From: an uncultured Gammaproteobacteria bacterium
GTDB taxonomy: Bacteria > Pseudomonadota > Gammaproteobacteria > Eutrophobiales > Eutrophobiaceae
Assembly (NCBI GenBank): GCA_951812995.1
Contig: CATOTD010000003.1
Location: 1 to 64,000, forward strand
DNA length: 64,000 nucleotides
Direction of reading: 5' to 3'
The notes under the pieces are model-generated. The model ran no database searches and was not told the DNA's origin. It saw only the letters and a program-made list of their open reading frames with translations. Positions within the stretch are counted from its first letter, which is position 1. Every line of letters starts with the position of its first letter. Shown piece by piece: positions 7,641 to 17,038 of the stretch. The translations under genes were made by a program, and so were the position numbers.

Positions 7641-8995
7641 AGTGTCTGACAAGTTAATCATGCGGCTACCTTGTCGTCCTCGTTCACCTCGATTCCATCT
7701 TTAAACTTCACGCCTTCAATCACCTTCGCCAGGTGCCTGAAGCCTCTCAATTTGCGCCAGGAATCTTCTGCGCATAATTCCATCTTGTAGATCATCGTCA
7801 GCATCGTATTCCGCGTGACACAACCTTTGGCCTGGCGTGTTCTATGCCGGATTGTCGCAAAGCTCGACGGGGTGACATTCGTTGTCCTGATGTGGCTCCA
7901 GTGCTCTGCTGGAAAGTCATAAAATGCCAGCAACGCATCACGGTCTTTCGATAAGCATGCCACTGCCTTGGGATACTTGACACCGAAACGTTCCTCAAAG
8001 TCATCGAACACCTGCCCTGCGTCAACGCGGCCCTCTGCCATCCAGACCCTGCTTTGCTTTCTCCTGAACAGACTTGGGCAGATAGTTCAGCACATTGCCG
8101 GTCTTGTGCATCCAACAACGTTGCACATCAGTCTCTGGATACACTGCCTCAAGGGCTGCCCAGAAACCCAAAGCACCATCGCCAATGGCCAGCTTTGGGG
8201 CTACCCCAAGCCTCTTTGTTGCAACGACAACAACACTGCTCGCCAGCGCTGTTTCGATTCCCTGACACCCTCTTCAATCGACATAAAATGCTTCTGACCG
8301 CGACTGTTCACGCCGATGATGACCAGGCAACACAATCAACCATCGTCACCTCGAAGACCACTGTAGATGCCATCAGTCCAGATATAGACCCATTCATCAG
8401 ACACGGAACGTGTACACCATTGCTTGTATGTAGCTTCCCATTGCCGTTTCAAACGACCCACGACATTGGCCGACAGCCCTTTAGCCTCCAGTCCGACAAT
8501 CGCTTCCAGTGCACTTTGCATCTGACCACTCGAAACACCTTTCAAATAAAGCCAGGGAATCGCCGCATCCAGGGTCGCTGTGCGCCGGATGTAGGGCGGT
8601 ACAAGCAAAGATTGAAAGCTCGCCGACTCACCCTCACGGCTACGGATATTGGGCACCTCGACGCTGACCTTGCCAACCCCGATGATGCTCTCTCGTTCTG
8701 GATGATGACCGCTACGGACAACGTGCTGGCGTACGTCAGCCGTTTTTTGATCATCATAATGCGTCATCAACTCATCTGGCTCTACCTGGACAGCTTCGGT
8801 GATTAACTGCTTCGCACCAGATCTGAGTCACTCTGTCAGTGGATCAATGCCCTCTGGTGTACCCAGATCAATCACAGTATTGTTTGTCATGTGTGGCGTA
8901 CTCCTCTTGTTACTTTTGATTGCTAGACAAAACCGATTCCAGCAAGATACGCCGCATACTTCAACCTATTCAGACCCCAGATTCGGTTATAACTC
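7624..8995 (-). mobile_element. IS256-family element C, copy 1
   Basis: Ends GAGCTATTGTCAAAAGTAG and, inverted, GAGTTATAACCGAATCTGG; both are shared with copy 2 at 27025-28409. No target duplication can be seen at the flanks. The left end lies inside the nucleotidyltransferase relic. Confidence 0.85.
7658..8890 (-). pseudogene. IS256-family (mutator-type) transposase, inactivated (C copy 1)
   Basis: Starts MTNNTVIDLGTPEG at ATG 8890 behind AAGAGGAG. The frame is broken several times: a stop after DPLTE, a TGA after GLRGDDG (family sequence would have Arg there) and a frameshift near 8040. Catalytic Asp residues are visible (WTDGIYSG, AIGDGALGFW). The catalytic Glu expected in the TTNPIES-type motif is replaced: the sequence reads TTNVTPSSFATIRHRT. 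Copy 2 shares both the TGA and the missing Glu. Confidence 0.85.
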
Positions 8996-9251
8996 CCACC
9001 TTGATGCAAGGTTGTTTATTTGAAAAAGATATATACATGGAAATTTTTTACAAATAAAAACAAGGCGATAAAACCAAAAAGTCCGCTGTTTAGAGCGATT
9101 TAAGCAACGCAAATTAAGGCCTCAAAATTTCTGTTTTTACGGCCGGGGTAATCATGTCAAGTCGTTTAATGCCGCCCCTAATAGATATGGGGAAAGACGC
9201 GCCAGAAATGGTTTTCGTATGTATTGACGCAACGTATCAATGTTGACAGAA
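8996..9251. other. intergenic stretch, nothing recognised
   Basis: About 256 A/T-rich bases between the IS256-C element and the 3' end of msbA. No convincing ORF or RNA gene. Confidence 0.5.
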
Positions 9252-11018
9252 CTAGGTAGCCCCGGCACGTTGTTGATTTTGAAACTGCACTTGATGCAGT
9301 CGCGCATAGTGATTACGCAACGCCAGGAGTGCTTGATGTGACCCTTGTTCGACAACCTGTCCTTTATCAAGCACGATAATATGATCTGCCTTTTCAATGG
9401 TGGAGAGTCGATGCGCGATAATCAGCGCGGTGCGGCCTTGCTTGACATTTTCCAATGCCGACTGGATATGCCGCTCCGAGCGTGTGTCCAACGATGCGGT
9501 CGCTTCGTCCAATATTAACAACTTCGCGTCTTTCAACAAGGCCCGGGCGATGGCTAATCGCTGCCGCTGACCACCTGACAAACGTATGCCATCTGCACCC
9601 ACGACTGTCGCCATGCCATTGGGTAATGCGTTGATAAATTCCGTTGCACAGGCCGCCTCAGCCGCCGCCAAAACCGCCTCATCCGTAGCGTCTTTCAGAT
9701 CGCCATAAGCAATATTGTTGCGTACCGTGTCATTAAACAACACAACATCCTGGCTCACATAAGCGATATTTTTACGCAGGGAAGGCAACGTCAATTCGCT
9801 TATGTCAATGTCATCGTAATATATTGTGCCTGATGTGAGATCATAAAATCGTGGGATTAAATTAGCCAACGTGGTCTTGCCGCTACCGGATTCACCCACC
9901 AGCGCGATGGTCTCTCCCGGCTGGATTGTCAGACTGACCGCGTCTAATGCGGCCGTGTCTGATCCAGCATACCGGTATGAAACATGCTTAAACTCAAGTT
10001 TACCGCGTGCATTCGTCAATGCCTGGGTGCCTGACTGGGGTTCAATGTCCGCGTCCAGCAAGCTAAATACACTTTCACAAGCGGCCAGCCCTTTTTGTAT
10101 ATGCTCATTAACCCCCGCCAGGCGTTTTAATGGCCCGAGCAACATGGCGATGGCGGCAAAGAAAGAAACAAAATCGCCCACCGGCAAACTGTCTGTAGCC
10201 GCTTGTCTGGTTGCAATATAGATAATAACGGCAAGCAGGAGTGCCGTGACCATTTGTACGGCCGGGCCGGTGGCCACCGCGGCACTAATGTGCTTCATGG
10301 CAAAACGGCGATGCGCGTTAATAGTATTCAAGAAGCGTTGCTTTTCAACCGCCTGTCCGCCATAGAGCTTAACGACCTTCTGCGCCTCGACAACTTCCGC
10401 TAGAACATGATGTATATCGCCCATTGTTGCTTGCACTTTGCGGCTCATCTTACGCAAACGGCGTTTTATAATAGTAATAATAATGCTTATTACTGGCGCC
10501 CCAGAAAGACATATCAATGCCAACTTCCATTCGATATAAAATATCCAGGCCAGTAAGCCAATCACTGACAAAGTATCGCGGATCAATGTTGAGATGGCGT
10601 GGGTTGATGCTTCTTTTATTTGCGTCACATCATAAGTGAATTGAGACATCACGTTGCCAGATCGGTGGTTGTCATAAAAGCGGGTCGGATAATCAATCAG
10701 GCGTGCAAACATCGCTAGTCGCAAATCCATGATCACCTTATTTGCTACCCAACCCAAAGATAACCCGCTGACATATCCTGCCAATCCCCGAATGACGAAT
10801 AATGCCACAAACAAAAAAGGCATAAGTGCGATGGTATTTGGATCCTTGTCAATAAATGCACCGTCCAAAAGCGGTTGCATCAGGGCTGGAATCGCCGGGT
10901 CCGTCGCTGCCAGAATTATCATGCTGATGATGGATAATAAAAATACGCGCCAATAGGGCACGACATGGCTTAACAACCTGCGGTATAAGGTAATATCTGT
11001 ATTAATTGACGTGCCCAC
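9252..11018 (-). CDS. msbA: lipid A export ABC transporter, permease/ATPase
   Basis: Half-transporter of 588 aa that flips lipid A-core across the inner membrane as a homodimer. The N-terminal part (about 1-310) holds six membrane helices; the C-terminal ATPase has Walker A GESGSGKT, the signature LSGGQRQRLAIARA, Walker B LLILDEATASLD and the switch His in IIAHRLST. Length matches MsbA. Divergently transcribed from prkB across a 159-bp gap. The start MGTSINTD is the most upstream ATG and fits the family N terminus. Ends in TAG. Confidence 0.92.
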   Translation of the reverse strand: MGTSINTDITLYRRLLSHVVPYWRVFLLSIISMIILAATDPAIPALMQPLLDGAFIDKDPNTIALMPFLFVALFVIRGLAGYVSGLSLGWVANKVIMDLRLAMFARLIDYPTRFYDNHRSGNVMSQFTYDVTQIKEASTHAISTLIRDTLSVIGLLAWIFYIEWKLALICLSGAPVISIIITIIKRRLRKMSRKVQATMGDIHHVLAEVVEAQKVVKLYGGQAVEKQRFLNTINAHRRFAMKHISAAVATGPAVQMVTALLLAVIIYIATRQAATDSLPVGDFVSFFAAIAMLLGPLKRLAGVNEHIQKGLAACESVFSLLDADIEPQSGTQALTNARGKLEFKHVSYRYAGSDTAALDAVSLTIQPGETIALVGESGSGKTTLANLIPRFYDLTSGTIYYDDIDISELTLPSLRKNIAYVSQDVVLFNDTVRNNIAYGDLKDATDEAVLAAAEAACATEFINALPNGMATVVGADGIRLSGGQRQRLAIARALLKDAKLLILDEATASLDTRSERHIQSALENVKQGRTALIIAHRLSTIEKADHIIVLDKGQVVEQGSHQALLALRNHYARLHQVQFQNQQRAGAT

Positions 11019-11177
11019 GCTATTCTCTTCTTGTAAATCAGTGTGTTATATGTCTTATAATGCCCGTGCGGATAGTATTGTGCAATGTATGCAACTGTAA
11101 TGCCGGTTTTTGGTGCATGTTATGCAATCAACAATTAAGCGTATAAAAAACGATCTACTGAGGATAATCCAAACACC
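11019..11177. promoter_or_regulatory. divergent promoter region msbA / prkB
   Basis: A 159-bp A/T-rich gap between divergent genes that must hold both promoters. A GAGGA ribosome site lies before prkB. No operator could be assigned by eye. Confidence 0.5.
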
Positions 11178-12056
11178 ATGTCACTTAAACACCCCATTAT
11201 TGCAATAACAGGTTCATCGGGGGCTGGCACCAGTATTGCCAGAGATGCCTTTGAAACCATGTTTCGCAAGATCGGCATTAAGCCGGCCCATATAGAAGGT
11301 GATTGCTTCCATCGCTATGATCGAGCGGAGATGGAAAACCTGAGTGCTGAAACCACGGAAAAAGACAAAAAACTGACGCATTTTGGACCAGAGGGTAATT
11401 TGTTCAATGAGCTTGAAGCTCTATTTAAGGAATACAGCGAAACGGCGACCGGTAAACGTCGGTTTTATATTCATGATGCAAAAGAAGCATCACAGCATGG
11501 CTCCCCCCCTGGCTCCATAACCCCTTGGGAACCCATTGCAGCAGATTCCGATTTGCTTTTCTATGAGGGACTGCATGGCGGTCTGGTAACAGACACGATT
11601 AATGTCGCGCAGTATGTCGATCTACTCATTGGCTTTACGCCCATCATCAATCTTGAATGGATGCAAAAAATCCATCGAGACCGCGTGCAGAGAGGTTATA
11701 CAACAGAAGACGCGATTAACATTATCCTGGATCGTATGCACGATTATATGCACTACATAACCCCACAATTCTCACGCACGGATATCAACTTTCAACGTGT
11801 GCCCACAATAGATACATCGAACCCTTTCGCCGCAGATTATATCCCTAGCAATGATGAGAGTTTGTGTGTTATCCATATTCGCAACCTGGATAAAATCGAG
11901 GTTGATTTTCGGTGTCTGCTGGAAATGTTGGAGGGTGCAACAATGTCCAGCCCGGAAACCATTGTTGTGCCGGCAGGGAAAATGGTATTTGCCATGCAGT
12001 TGATTTTGACACCACTAATACACAAATTATATATACAAAAGGGCACCTTTATATGA
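11178..12056 (+). CDS. prkB: phosphoribulokinase
   Basis: ATP-dependent phosphorylation of ribulose 5-phosphate to ribulose 1,5-bisphosphate, the CO2-acceptor step of the Calvin cycle. 292 aa, as for the octameric proteobacterial enzyme. The P-loop is GSSGAGTS (residues 12-19), followed by IEGDCFHRYDR and YEGLHGG, both typical of the family. It ends in TGA and is followed 48 bp later by a ParA-type gene. No RuBisCO gene is in the window. This is the best metabolic clue to an autotrophic lifestyle. Confidence 0.93.
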   Translation: MSLKHPIIAITGSSGAGTSIARDAFETMFRKIGIKPAHIEGDCFHRYDRAEMENLSAETTEKDKKLTHFGPEGNLFNELEALFKEYSETATGKRRFYIHDAKEASQHGSPPGSITPWEPIAADSDLLFYEGLHGGLVTDTINVAQYVDLLIGFTPIINLEWMQKIHRDRVQRGYTTEDAINIILDRMHDYMHYITPQFSRTDINFQRVPTIDTSNPFAADYIPSNDESLCVIHIRNLDKIEVDFRCLLEMLEGATMSSPETIVVPAGKMVFAMQLILTPLIHKLYIQKGTFI

Positions 12057-12104
12057 ACGCCAATATTGTTGACAATCTTTTACTAACAATGTGTTAGTCG
12101 TGTT

Positions 12105-12764
12105 ATGCGTACCATACTAATTCTCAATCCAAAAGGCGGGAGCGGCAAAAGTACACTGGCCACGAATATCGCTAGCTATTTTTCAATCAGGGGTAAAAAA
12201 GTAACGCTTGCAGACTGTGATCCGCAAGGCTCCAGTCAAGACTGGTTGCATGTCAGACCCGCTACGCAAGCCCCGATTCATGGTGCCGTTTTAGAAAAGG
12301 ATAGTTTACACATACCGCAAGATACTGAAATGCTGATCATAGATGCCCCCGCTGCTATCGGCGGTAAACGGCTCGGTACTTTTCTGGGGCAAGCGCAAAC
12401 CATGGTAATGCCGATCCTTGCCTCACCCGTTGATATTCGTGCGGCCGCACGCTTCATGCACACGCTGTTTTCACTAAAAGGCAAGATTAACAATAAGATA
12501 AAGATTGCGACCGTTGCCAATCGCGTAAGAGAAGACACGTTGATGGCCGCCAAACTGGCGTTTTATCTGGATACACTCAAATTGCCAAATGGCAAACGAT
12601 TACCTTTTATAACCCTGCTACGCGCTAGCCAAAATTATATTCATGCGGCCGAGCGCGGCCTTAGCATCTTTGAATTACCGCCATCCAGAACATATTATGA
12701 CCGTGAACAATGGCGGCCTTTACTGCGCTGGTTGGGTAGTCGTAATAGCCTGCCCAATAAATAA
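12105..12764 (+). CDS. ParA-family ATPase
   Basis: 219 aa. Deviant Walker A KGGSGKST at residues 10-17, then DCDPQGSSQDW and a Walker B-like LIIDAPA. ParA/MinD relatives use ATP-dependent dimerisation on DNA or membranes to position cargo. No ParB gene or parS-like site is visible next to it, so it is unlikely to be the chromosomal segregation ATPase; cargo is unknown. It follows prkB in the same direction, which may hint at microcompartment or carboxysome positioning, but that is speculation. Confidence 0.85.
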   Translation: MRTILILNPKGGSGKSTLATNIASYFSIRGKKVTLADCDPQGSSQDWLHVRPATQAPIHGAVLEKDSLHIPQDTEMLIIDAPAAIGGKRLGTFLGQAQTMVMPILASPVDIRAAARFMHTLFSLKGKINNKIKIATVANRVREDTLMAAKLAFYLDTLKLPNGKRLPFITLLRASQNYIHAAERGLSIFELPPSRTYYDREQWRPLLRWLGSRNSLPNK

Positions 12765-12934
12765 TCTCACCTAAATACTCTCACCGCTATACTCTCATCG
12801 CTCCGGCGCATTATTTGTCGTGACTTTGCGACAAGATCATCACGGCAGGACATCCATTGCTGGATATTTTTTCAGATGCTGTATATCTAGCCTCCGAACT
12901 AGACAAATATAATTAAACTTGAGGACTAATACTA

Positions 12935-13099
12935 ATGCGTAATGATAATAAGAAGCTGTATGGTGATGCTGGCAATGACATACTGAATGGTGGGGTGGGC
13001 AATGACAAGTTGTATGGTCGTGCGGGCAATGACACGTTGTATGGCGTTGATGGCAATGATACTTACCTGATCGCCAAAGGTGAAGGCCATACGAGATAG
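12935..13099 (+). pseudogene. RTX (haemolysin-type Ca-binding) repeat fragment, truncated by IS256-A
   Basis: Absent from the ORF track. ATG at 12935 follows GAGGA. The 54 residues contain four RTX nonapeptide units: [36 protein letters not shown]. These bind Ca2+ in proteins exported by type I secretion. The reading frame ends in a TAG that belongs to the terminal repeat of the IS256 element, so the natural 3' part is lost. Whether the ATG is the true start or the fragment also lacks a 5' part cannot be told. Confidence 0.7.
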
Positions 13100-13176
13100 T
13101 CCCAAAAGAGATAGTCCCAAGAACTGTGTAACTGCTTATCATTGATTATTACCCCGAAGGGGTTGAGGATAAGCAC

Positions 13177-13607
13177 ATGCAACCCGAAGCAATCAAATCA
13201 CTGGCACGTGAAACTGCCAGGGGCATCAAAACCGCAGAAGACCTGCATACGTTTCGTCAGGCATTGACCAGGGTAAGCATTGAGGCGGCACTGAATGCCG
13301 AGTTCGATGAACACCTTGGCTATGCCAGACATGAGTAGGCAGGAAAATCCAATAACCGTAATGGTCGCAGTCATAAAATGCTGTGCACTGAAGAGGGCGC
13401 ATTCGAGCTGGAAACACCCCGCGACAGAAAGGGTAGCTTTGCGCCAGCAATGGTCAAGCAGCACCCATCTCGCTACACCGGTATGGATGACAAGATTCTC
13501 AGTCTCTATGCCAAAGGCAATACCACCTGTGACATTGTCGCGCTGTTTCAGGAAATGTAGGGCGTGGCGGTCTCAACCAGTCTGCTCTTGCGCGTGACAG
13601 AAAAGGT
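13177..13607 (+). pseudogene. IS256-family transposase A, part 1 (N-terminal)
   Basis: Begins MQPEAIKSLARETARGIKTA. Two in-frame TAG codons interrupt it, after YARHE and after ALFQEM, where the family typically has a sense codon (the second at a Tyr). It runs into IS5 copy 3 after VTEKV. Parts 2 and 3 lie beyond the nested elements. Confidence 0.8.
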
Positions 13608-14907
13608 GGAAGCCTCTAAAAACCGTACATTTTGTGGTACGGTCTGATTCACTTGATGTGGGAGGATTTTGTTTATGCACGCACCTGGATTGTTTGATTT
13701 GACGGATCATTTGGCGCGGCTTTCGGCGATGGGATATCCGCTTGAAGCTCTGGACTGTCATGTGAATTTCGAAGCGCTCCGTCCCGTTTTGGTGGCAGCG
13801 CTTGGCTATGGGGAACGTCCCAAAGGGGGTCGCCCGCCCTATGATGCCGTTGTGATGTTCAAGGTGCTGGTCTTGGCCTTGATGCACAATCTGAGCGATG
13901 AGCGGATGGAGTTTCTCATTCGTGACCGTTTCAGTTGGCTACGGTTCCTGGGATTTCAAATCGGGGAGCCGACACCTGATCAGAAAACGATCTGGCTTTT
14001 CAGAGAGAAGCTGACCTAGGCGGGTGTCTTCAAGGCCCTGTTTGCCGCGTTTGAAGCTCAGCTCTGCGCGCGGGAATACAAACCGACCGGCGGTCAGATT
14101 GTGGATGCCACGTTGGTCTTTGCCCCGCGCCAGCGGATGACGAAAGCAGAGAAAGCGCGCGCCAAGGCAGGTGAGGCCGCGTCTGACATCTGGCCCGATG
14201 ATCTGTCCAAGGCAGCGCAGAAAGACACCGATGCGCGTTGGACGGTCAAGTATTCAAAGGCCAAGACGACCAAGGAGGGTGAGGAGGATACTGGCCTTGT
14301 CGATATTTCGGTTCCGCACTTTGGGTACAAGAACCACGTGTCCATTGACCGCAAATGGCACTTCATCCGGGGTGAGACTGGCACGAATGCGGCTCGCTAC
14401 GACGGGCATGAACGCTCCTCGGTTCTGGACGAGACAAACAGCTCGAAGGCGGTTTGGGCTGATACCGGGTACCGCTCGGCCAGGAATGAGGCTTGGCTGA
14501 AGGCGCAAGGGTACCGCTCACATATCCATCGCAAGAAGCCACGCGGCAAACCCATGGCCAGGCATATTCGTCGGGGCAACGCGACACGCTCCGCCATCCG
14601 CGCCTGTGTTCGGCTACGAGAAAGGGCCCATGGCTCTGACCATCCGCTCAATCGGCCAAACCCGTGCGAAGGCCCGCATGACCATGGCCAACCTGAGCTA
14701 CAACTTCCGCCGTCTCATCTTCCACGAGCGACGACAGGCCACAGCCTGACTCCGCCCAAATTCCGGAAATACCCGCCCTGGCAGTCCCAAACAGCGCAAC
14801 ACAGCCTCAAATACCACCGACCTTGACCTTCACACCCACTATGCGGGTGACAACGACTGGTGCTCGCGTCAAAATCCATCCAGAATCAGCGTTGTTCGAG
14901 GTCTCCA
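13607..14907 (+). mobile_element. IS5-family element copy 3, with target duplication
   Basis: 1301 bp counting the outermost T and A, or 1299 bp from GGAAGCC to GGTCTCC. With the latter ends the flanking 4-bp sequence AGGT is present on both sides (13604-13607 and 14907-14910), a proper IS5-like target duplication. This is the only one of the four copies with a visible target duplication, so it may be the most recent insertion. The target is the IS256-A transposase gene. Confidence 0.92.
13675..14749 (+). pseudogene. IS5-family transposase, inactivated (copy 3)
   Basis: Starts at ATG 13675 behind GGAGG. The same TAG after WLFREKLT as in copies 1 and 4, and the same loss of the RVEHVF block as in all copies. 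The frame-corrected C terminus GYEKGPMALTIRSIGQTRA reaches TGA at 14747-14749. Although this copy has a clean target duplication, its transposase is dead, so transposition must have used protein made elsewhere. Confidence 0.85.
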
Positions 14908-14910
14908 GGT

Positions 14911-15129
14911 GATTGCGTGGCAATCGGCCACTGGCGCTGATATACCCCAGCGCATACCTTGACTGCATAGTCGTTAAAATCCGCCAGGACAAGAAAGTCA
15001 TCAACAAGGCTGTCTATCTGGCACTGGGCGTGAACCTGGACAGACACAAAGCACTTTTAGGGCTTTGGCTGTCAGAGCACGAAGGTGCCAAGTTCTGGTT
15101 CAATGTCTTGACCGAACTTCGTAACCGGG
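14911..15129 (+). pseudogene. IS256-family transposase A, part 2 (middle)
   Basis: Frame reads [23 protein letters not shown], then [19 protein letters not shown] and [23 protein letters not shown]. The catalytic Asp is in YLDCIVV. A frameshift separates it from the start of part 1's continuation, and it stops at the left end of the nested IS256-B element. Confidence 0.8.
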
Positions 15130-16495
15130 TAGTGTCAATAATCTTTCGCACTTTCTGATTTGGCTTTCCCTTAAATCTGGTTGTTACGCTACCTGAAAGT
15201 CCTTTTCTTTATCCATCTCTTGGAGCAAATCCATGTTCAGATATGTCCGCGTTCCCCACTAGCTCCCCGCGATGTGTCTTAGCCTTACCGCACACAACAT
15301 CAACGCCGAGTTGCCATCCGGGAATGCTCCCACTACTCGTGTTCGCCGCCTGATTTCTCGGATGATCCGCTCCAAAGGATTGTTAGTCCGAATGCGAATC
15401 CAGTGCTCTGCCAGAAACCGATAATACGTCAGGGTCTCTTCCATGCACTACCCAGCCAATCCGCTACACTCGATAACTTCATGTCCCTGAGTTTCTTCTC
15501 GACCTCCGTGACCTTATGCCTGGCTACTTCCAGATATTCAGATGCATGGATAGCCTGCAACATGCGAGAGACTTCTTTGACACGACCACGAGGCACATGA
15601 CTGAAGACGTTGCGGTAGAAGTGCACAATACAACGCTGCCACTCAGCATCAGGGTAGAAGTCACCGATCGACTCCTTGCGCCCAAGACAGGCATCACTGA
15701 GCACCAACCTGATGCCCTTGAGACCGCGTGCCTGCAAATGACGGAGGAATCCTGACCATCCCACCTTATCCTCCTTAGTACCTTCAACAATCCCTGGAAT
15801 GCGGCGGTAGCCATCGTCCCCAACACCGATGGCGACTAGAACAGAAACGTTCTTCACTGCACCGCCCCAACTGCGTTTGAGTACAACACCGTCCAGGTAT
15901 ACATAAGGGAAATCGCCCTCTATGGGGCGATTACGCCACTCTTCAATCTGCCCATAGATACGCTGGTTGAGCTTTGAAATAGTCCCTAAGCTGACACGGG
16001 TACCCCACAATGCTGCGGTAATGTCTTCTACACGTTGTACTGAAACACCTGCCAGATACATCTCGAGCAACGCCTCTTCAATTGACGCTACACGGTGTCG
16101 ATAGCGCTCTATGATCGCCATCTCAAAGGTCTGCTTGCGTAGCTTCGGCATCTTTAACTCAAGCTCTCCGGCCCTTGTGTGGCACTTCCTGGTGTAGCTA
16201 CCAGACCGGTCGTCTTTGCGCGTCTCAGTGCGTGCATATCGATCAGCACCCACCAGCGCATCAGCCTCAGCGTCCAGAATCTGGTTGCTTGTATCTTCCA
16301 CAGTATTCAAGACCACTTTGTTGAGATGGCCCTGCAGTGCCTGTTCATCAATAGGGACTACGTTGTTCAAGTGCTTGTTTGTATCATCGCTCATGGCGAC
16401 TCTTCTCCTGGTCAAAATAAATGGTTATGTCACTTTTTATTTAACCAGATAAAGGGGAACCGCCTCTTCAAATTTGCGAAAGATGATTTACGTTA
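15130..16495 (-). mobile_element. IS256-family element B, near complete
   Basis: Ends have the matching terminal repeats TGCGAAAGATGATTTACG (right) and, inverted from the left, TGCGAAAGATTATTGACA. CCGGG flanks both sides (15125-15129 and 16497-16501), a possible remnant of a target duplication. The element-A gene has lost about 11 codons at this junction (NRG is followed directly by LKSFP). Exact ends are uncertain by a few bases. Confidence 0.8.
15259..16394 (-). pseudogene. IS256-family transposase B, frameshifted
   Basis: Starts MSDDTNKHLNNVVPIDEQ at ATG 16394 behind AGGAGAAG. Catalytic Asp residues are present in VYLDGVVLK and VLSDACLG. Near 15440 the frame shifts: VADWLGS continues as MEETLTYYRFL in the other frame, which holds the catalytic Glu (NNPLERIIREI) and ends HIAGS. 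One small indel is thus enough to inactivate it; otherwise the protein is complete at about 380 residues. Confidence 0.85.
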
Positions 16496-17011
16496 TCCGG
16501 GCTCAAGAGTTTTCCTGATCTCATCAATACCGTCTACCCGCAAACCCGCATCTAGCGATGCATTGTGCATAGGATCAGGCACGCGATGCAGTATGTTACC
16601 TGGAAGGACTACAAGGCGGTTGTAGTCGACTTGTAGCAAATCTACCCGTCAGCTACGGAGGCGGAAGCACTGTTGGTGCTTGATGTCTTTGGTGACGAAT
16701 GGGATGCCAAATACCCTAAGACCAGCCGTTCCTGGCAGAGTCATTGGCAGAACCTCAACACCCTGTTTGATTACCCGCAGGACTTGCGCAAGGCAATCTA
16801 TACCACCAACGCCATTGCATCGCTCAACAGCGTCATCAGGAAAGCCATCAAAAAACGTAAGTTGTTCCCAACCGATGACGCTACCAGAAAGGTGATCTAT
16901 CTGGCCATTCAAGATGCCTCAAAGCAGTGGACTATGTCGATTAAATATTGGAAACCAGCGATGAATCGCTTTATTATCGAATTCGAAGACCGACTAAAGG
17001 ACTTCGTTTAA
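16496..17011 (+). pseudogene. IS256-family transposase A, part 3 (C-terminal)
   Basis: Begins LKSFPDLINTVYPQTRI, then a TAG (family Gln), CIVHRIRHAMQYVTWKDYKAVV, another TAG, and an open stretch from VLDVFGDEWDAKYPK to EFEDRLKDFV. The catalytic Glu-containing helix is not obviously conserved in the usual form (TTNAIASLNSVIRKA; family TTNAIESLN), so Glu is replaced by Ala. The gene has many independent defects and is the oldest-looking of the nested set. Confidence 0.8.
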
Positions 17012-17038
17012 CCAACGGCAGTTACACAGAATTCGGGA

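Noticed and set aside
13175-16640. Many in-frame TAG codons in transposase genes suggested TAG reassignment in this organism.
   Set aside because: Host genes such as msbA, mutS, ilvC and the CDGSH gene end in TAG at the expected C terminus, so TAG is a normal stop here. The IS genes are simply decayed.
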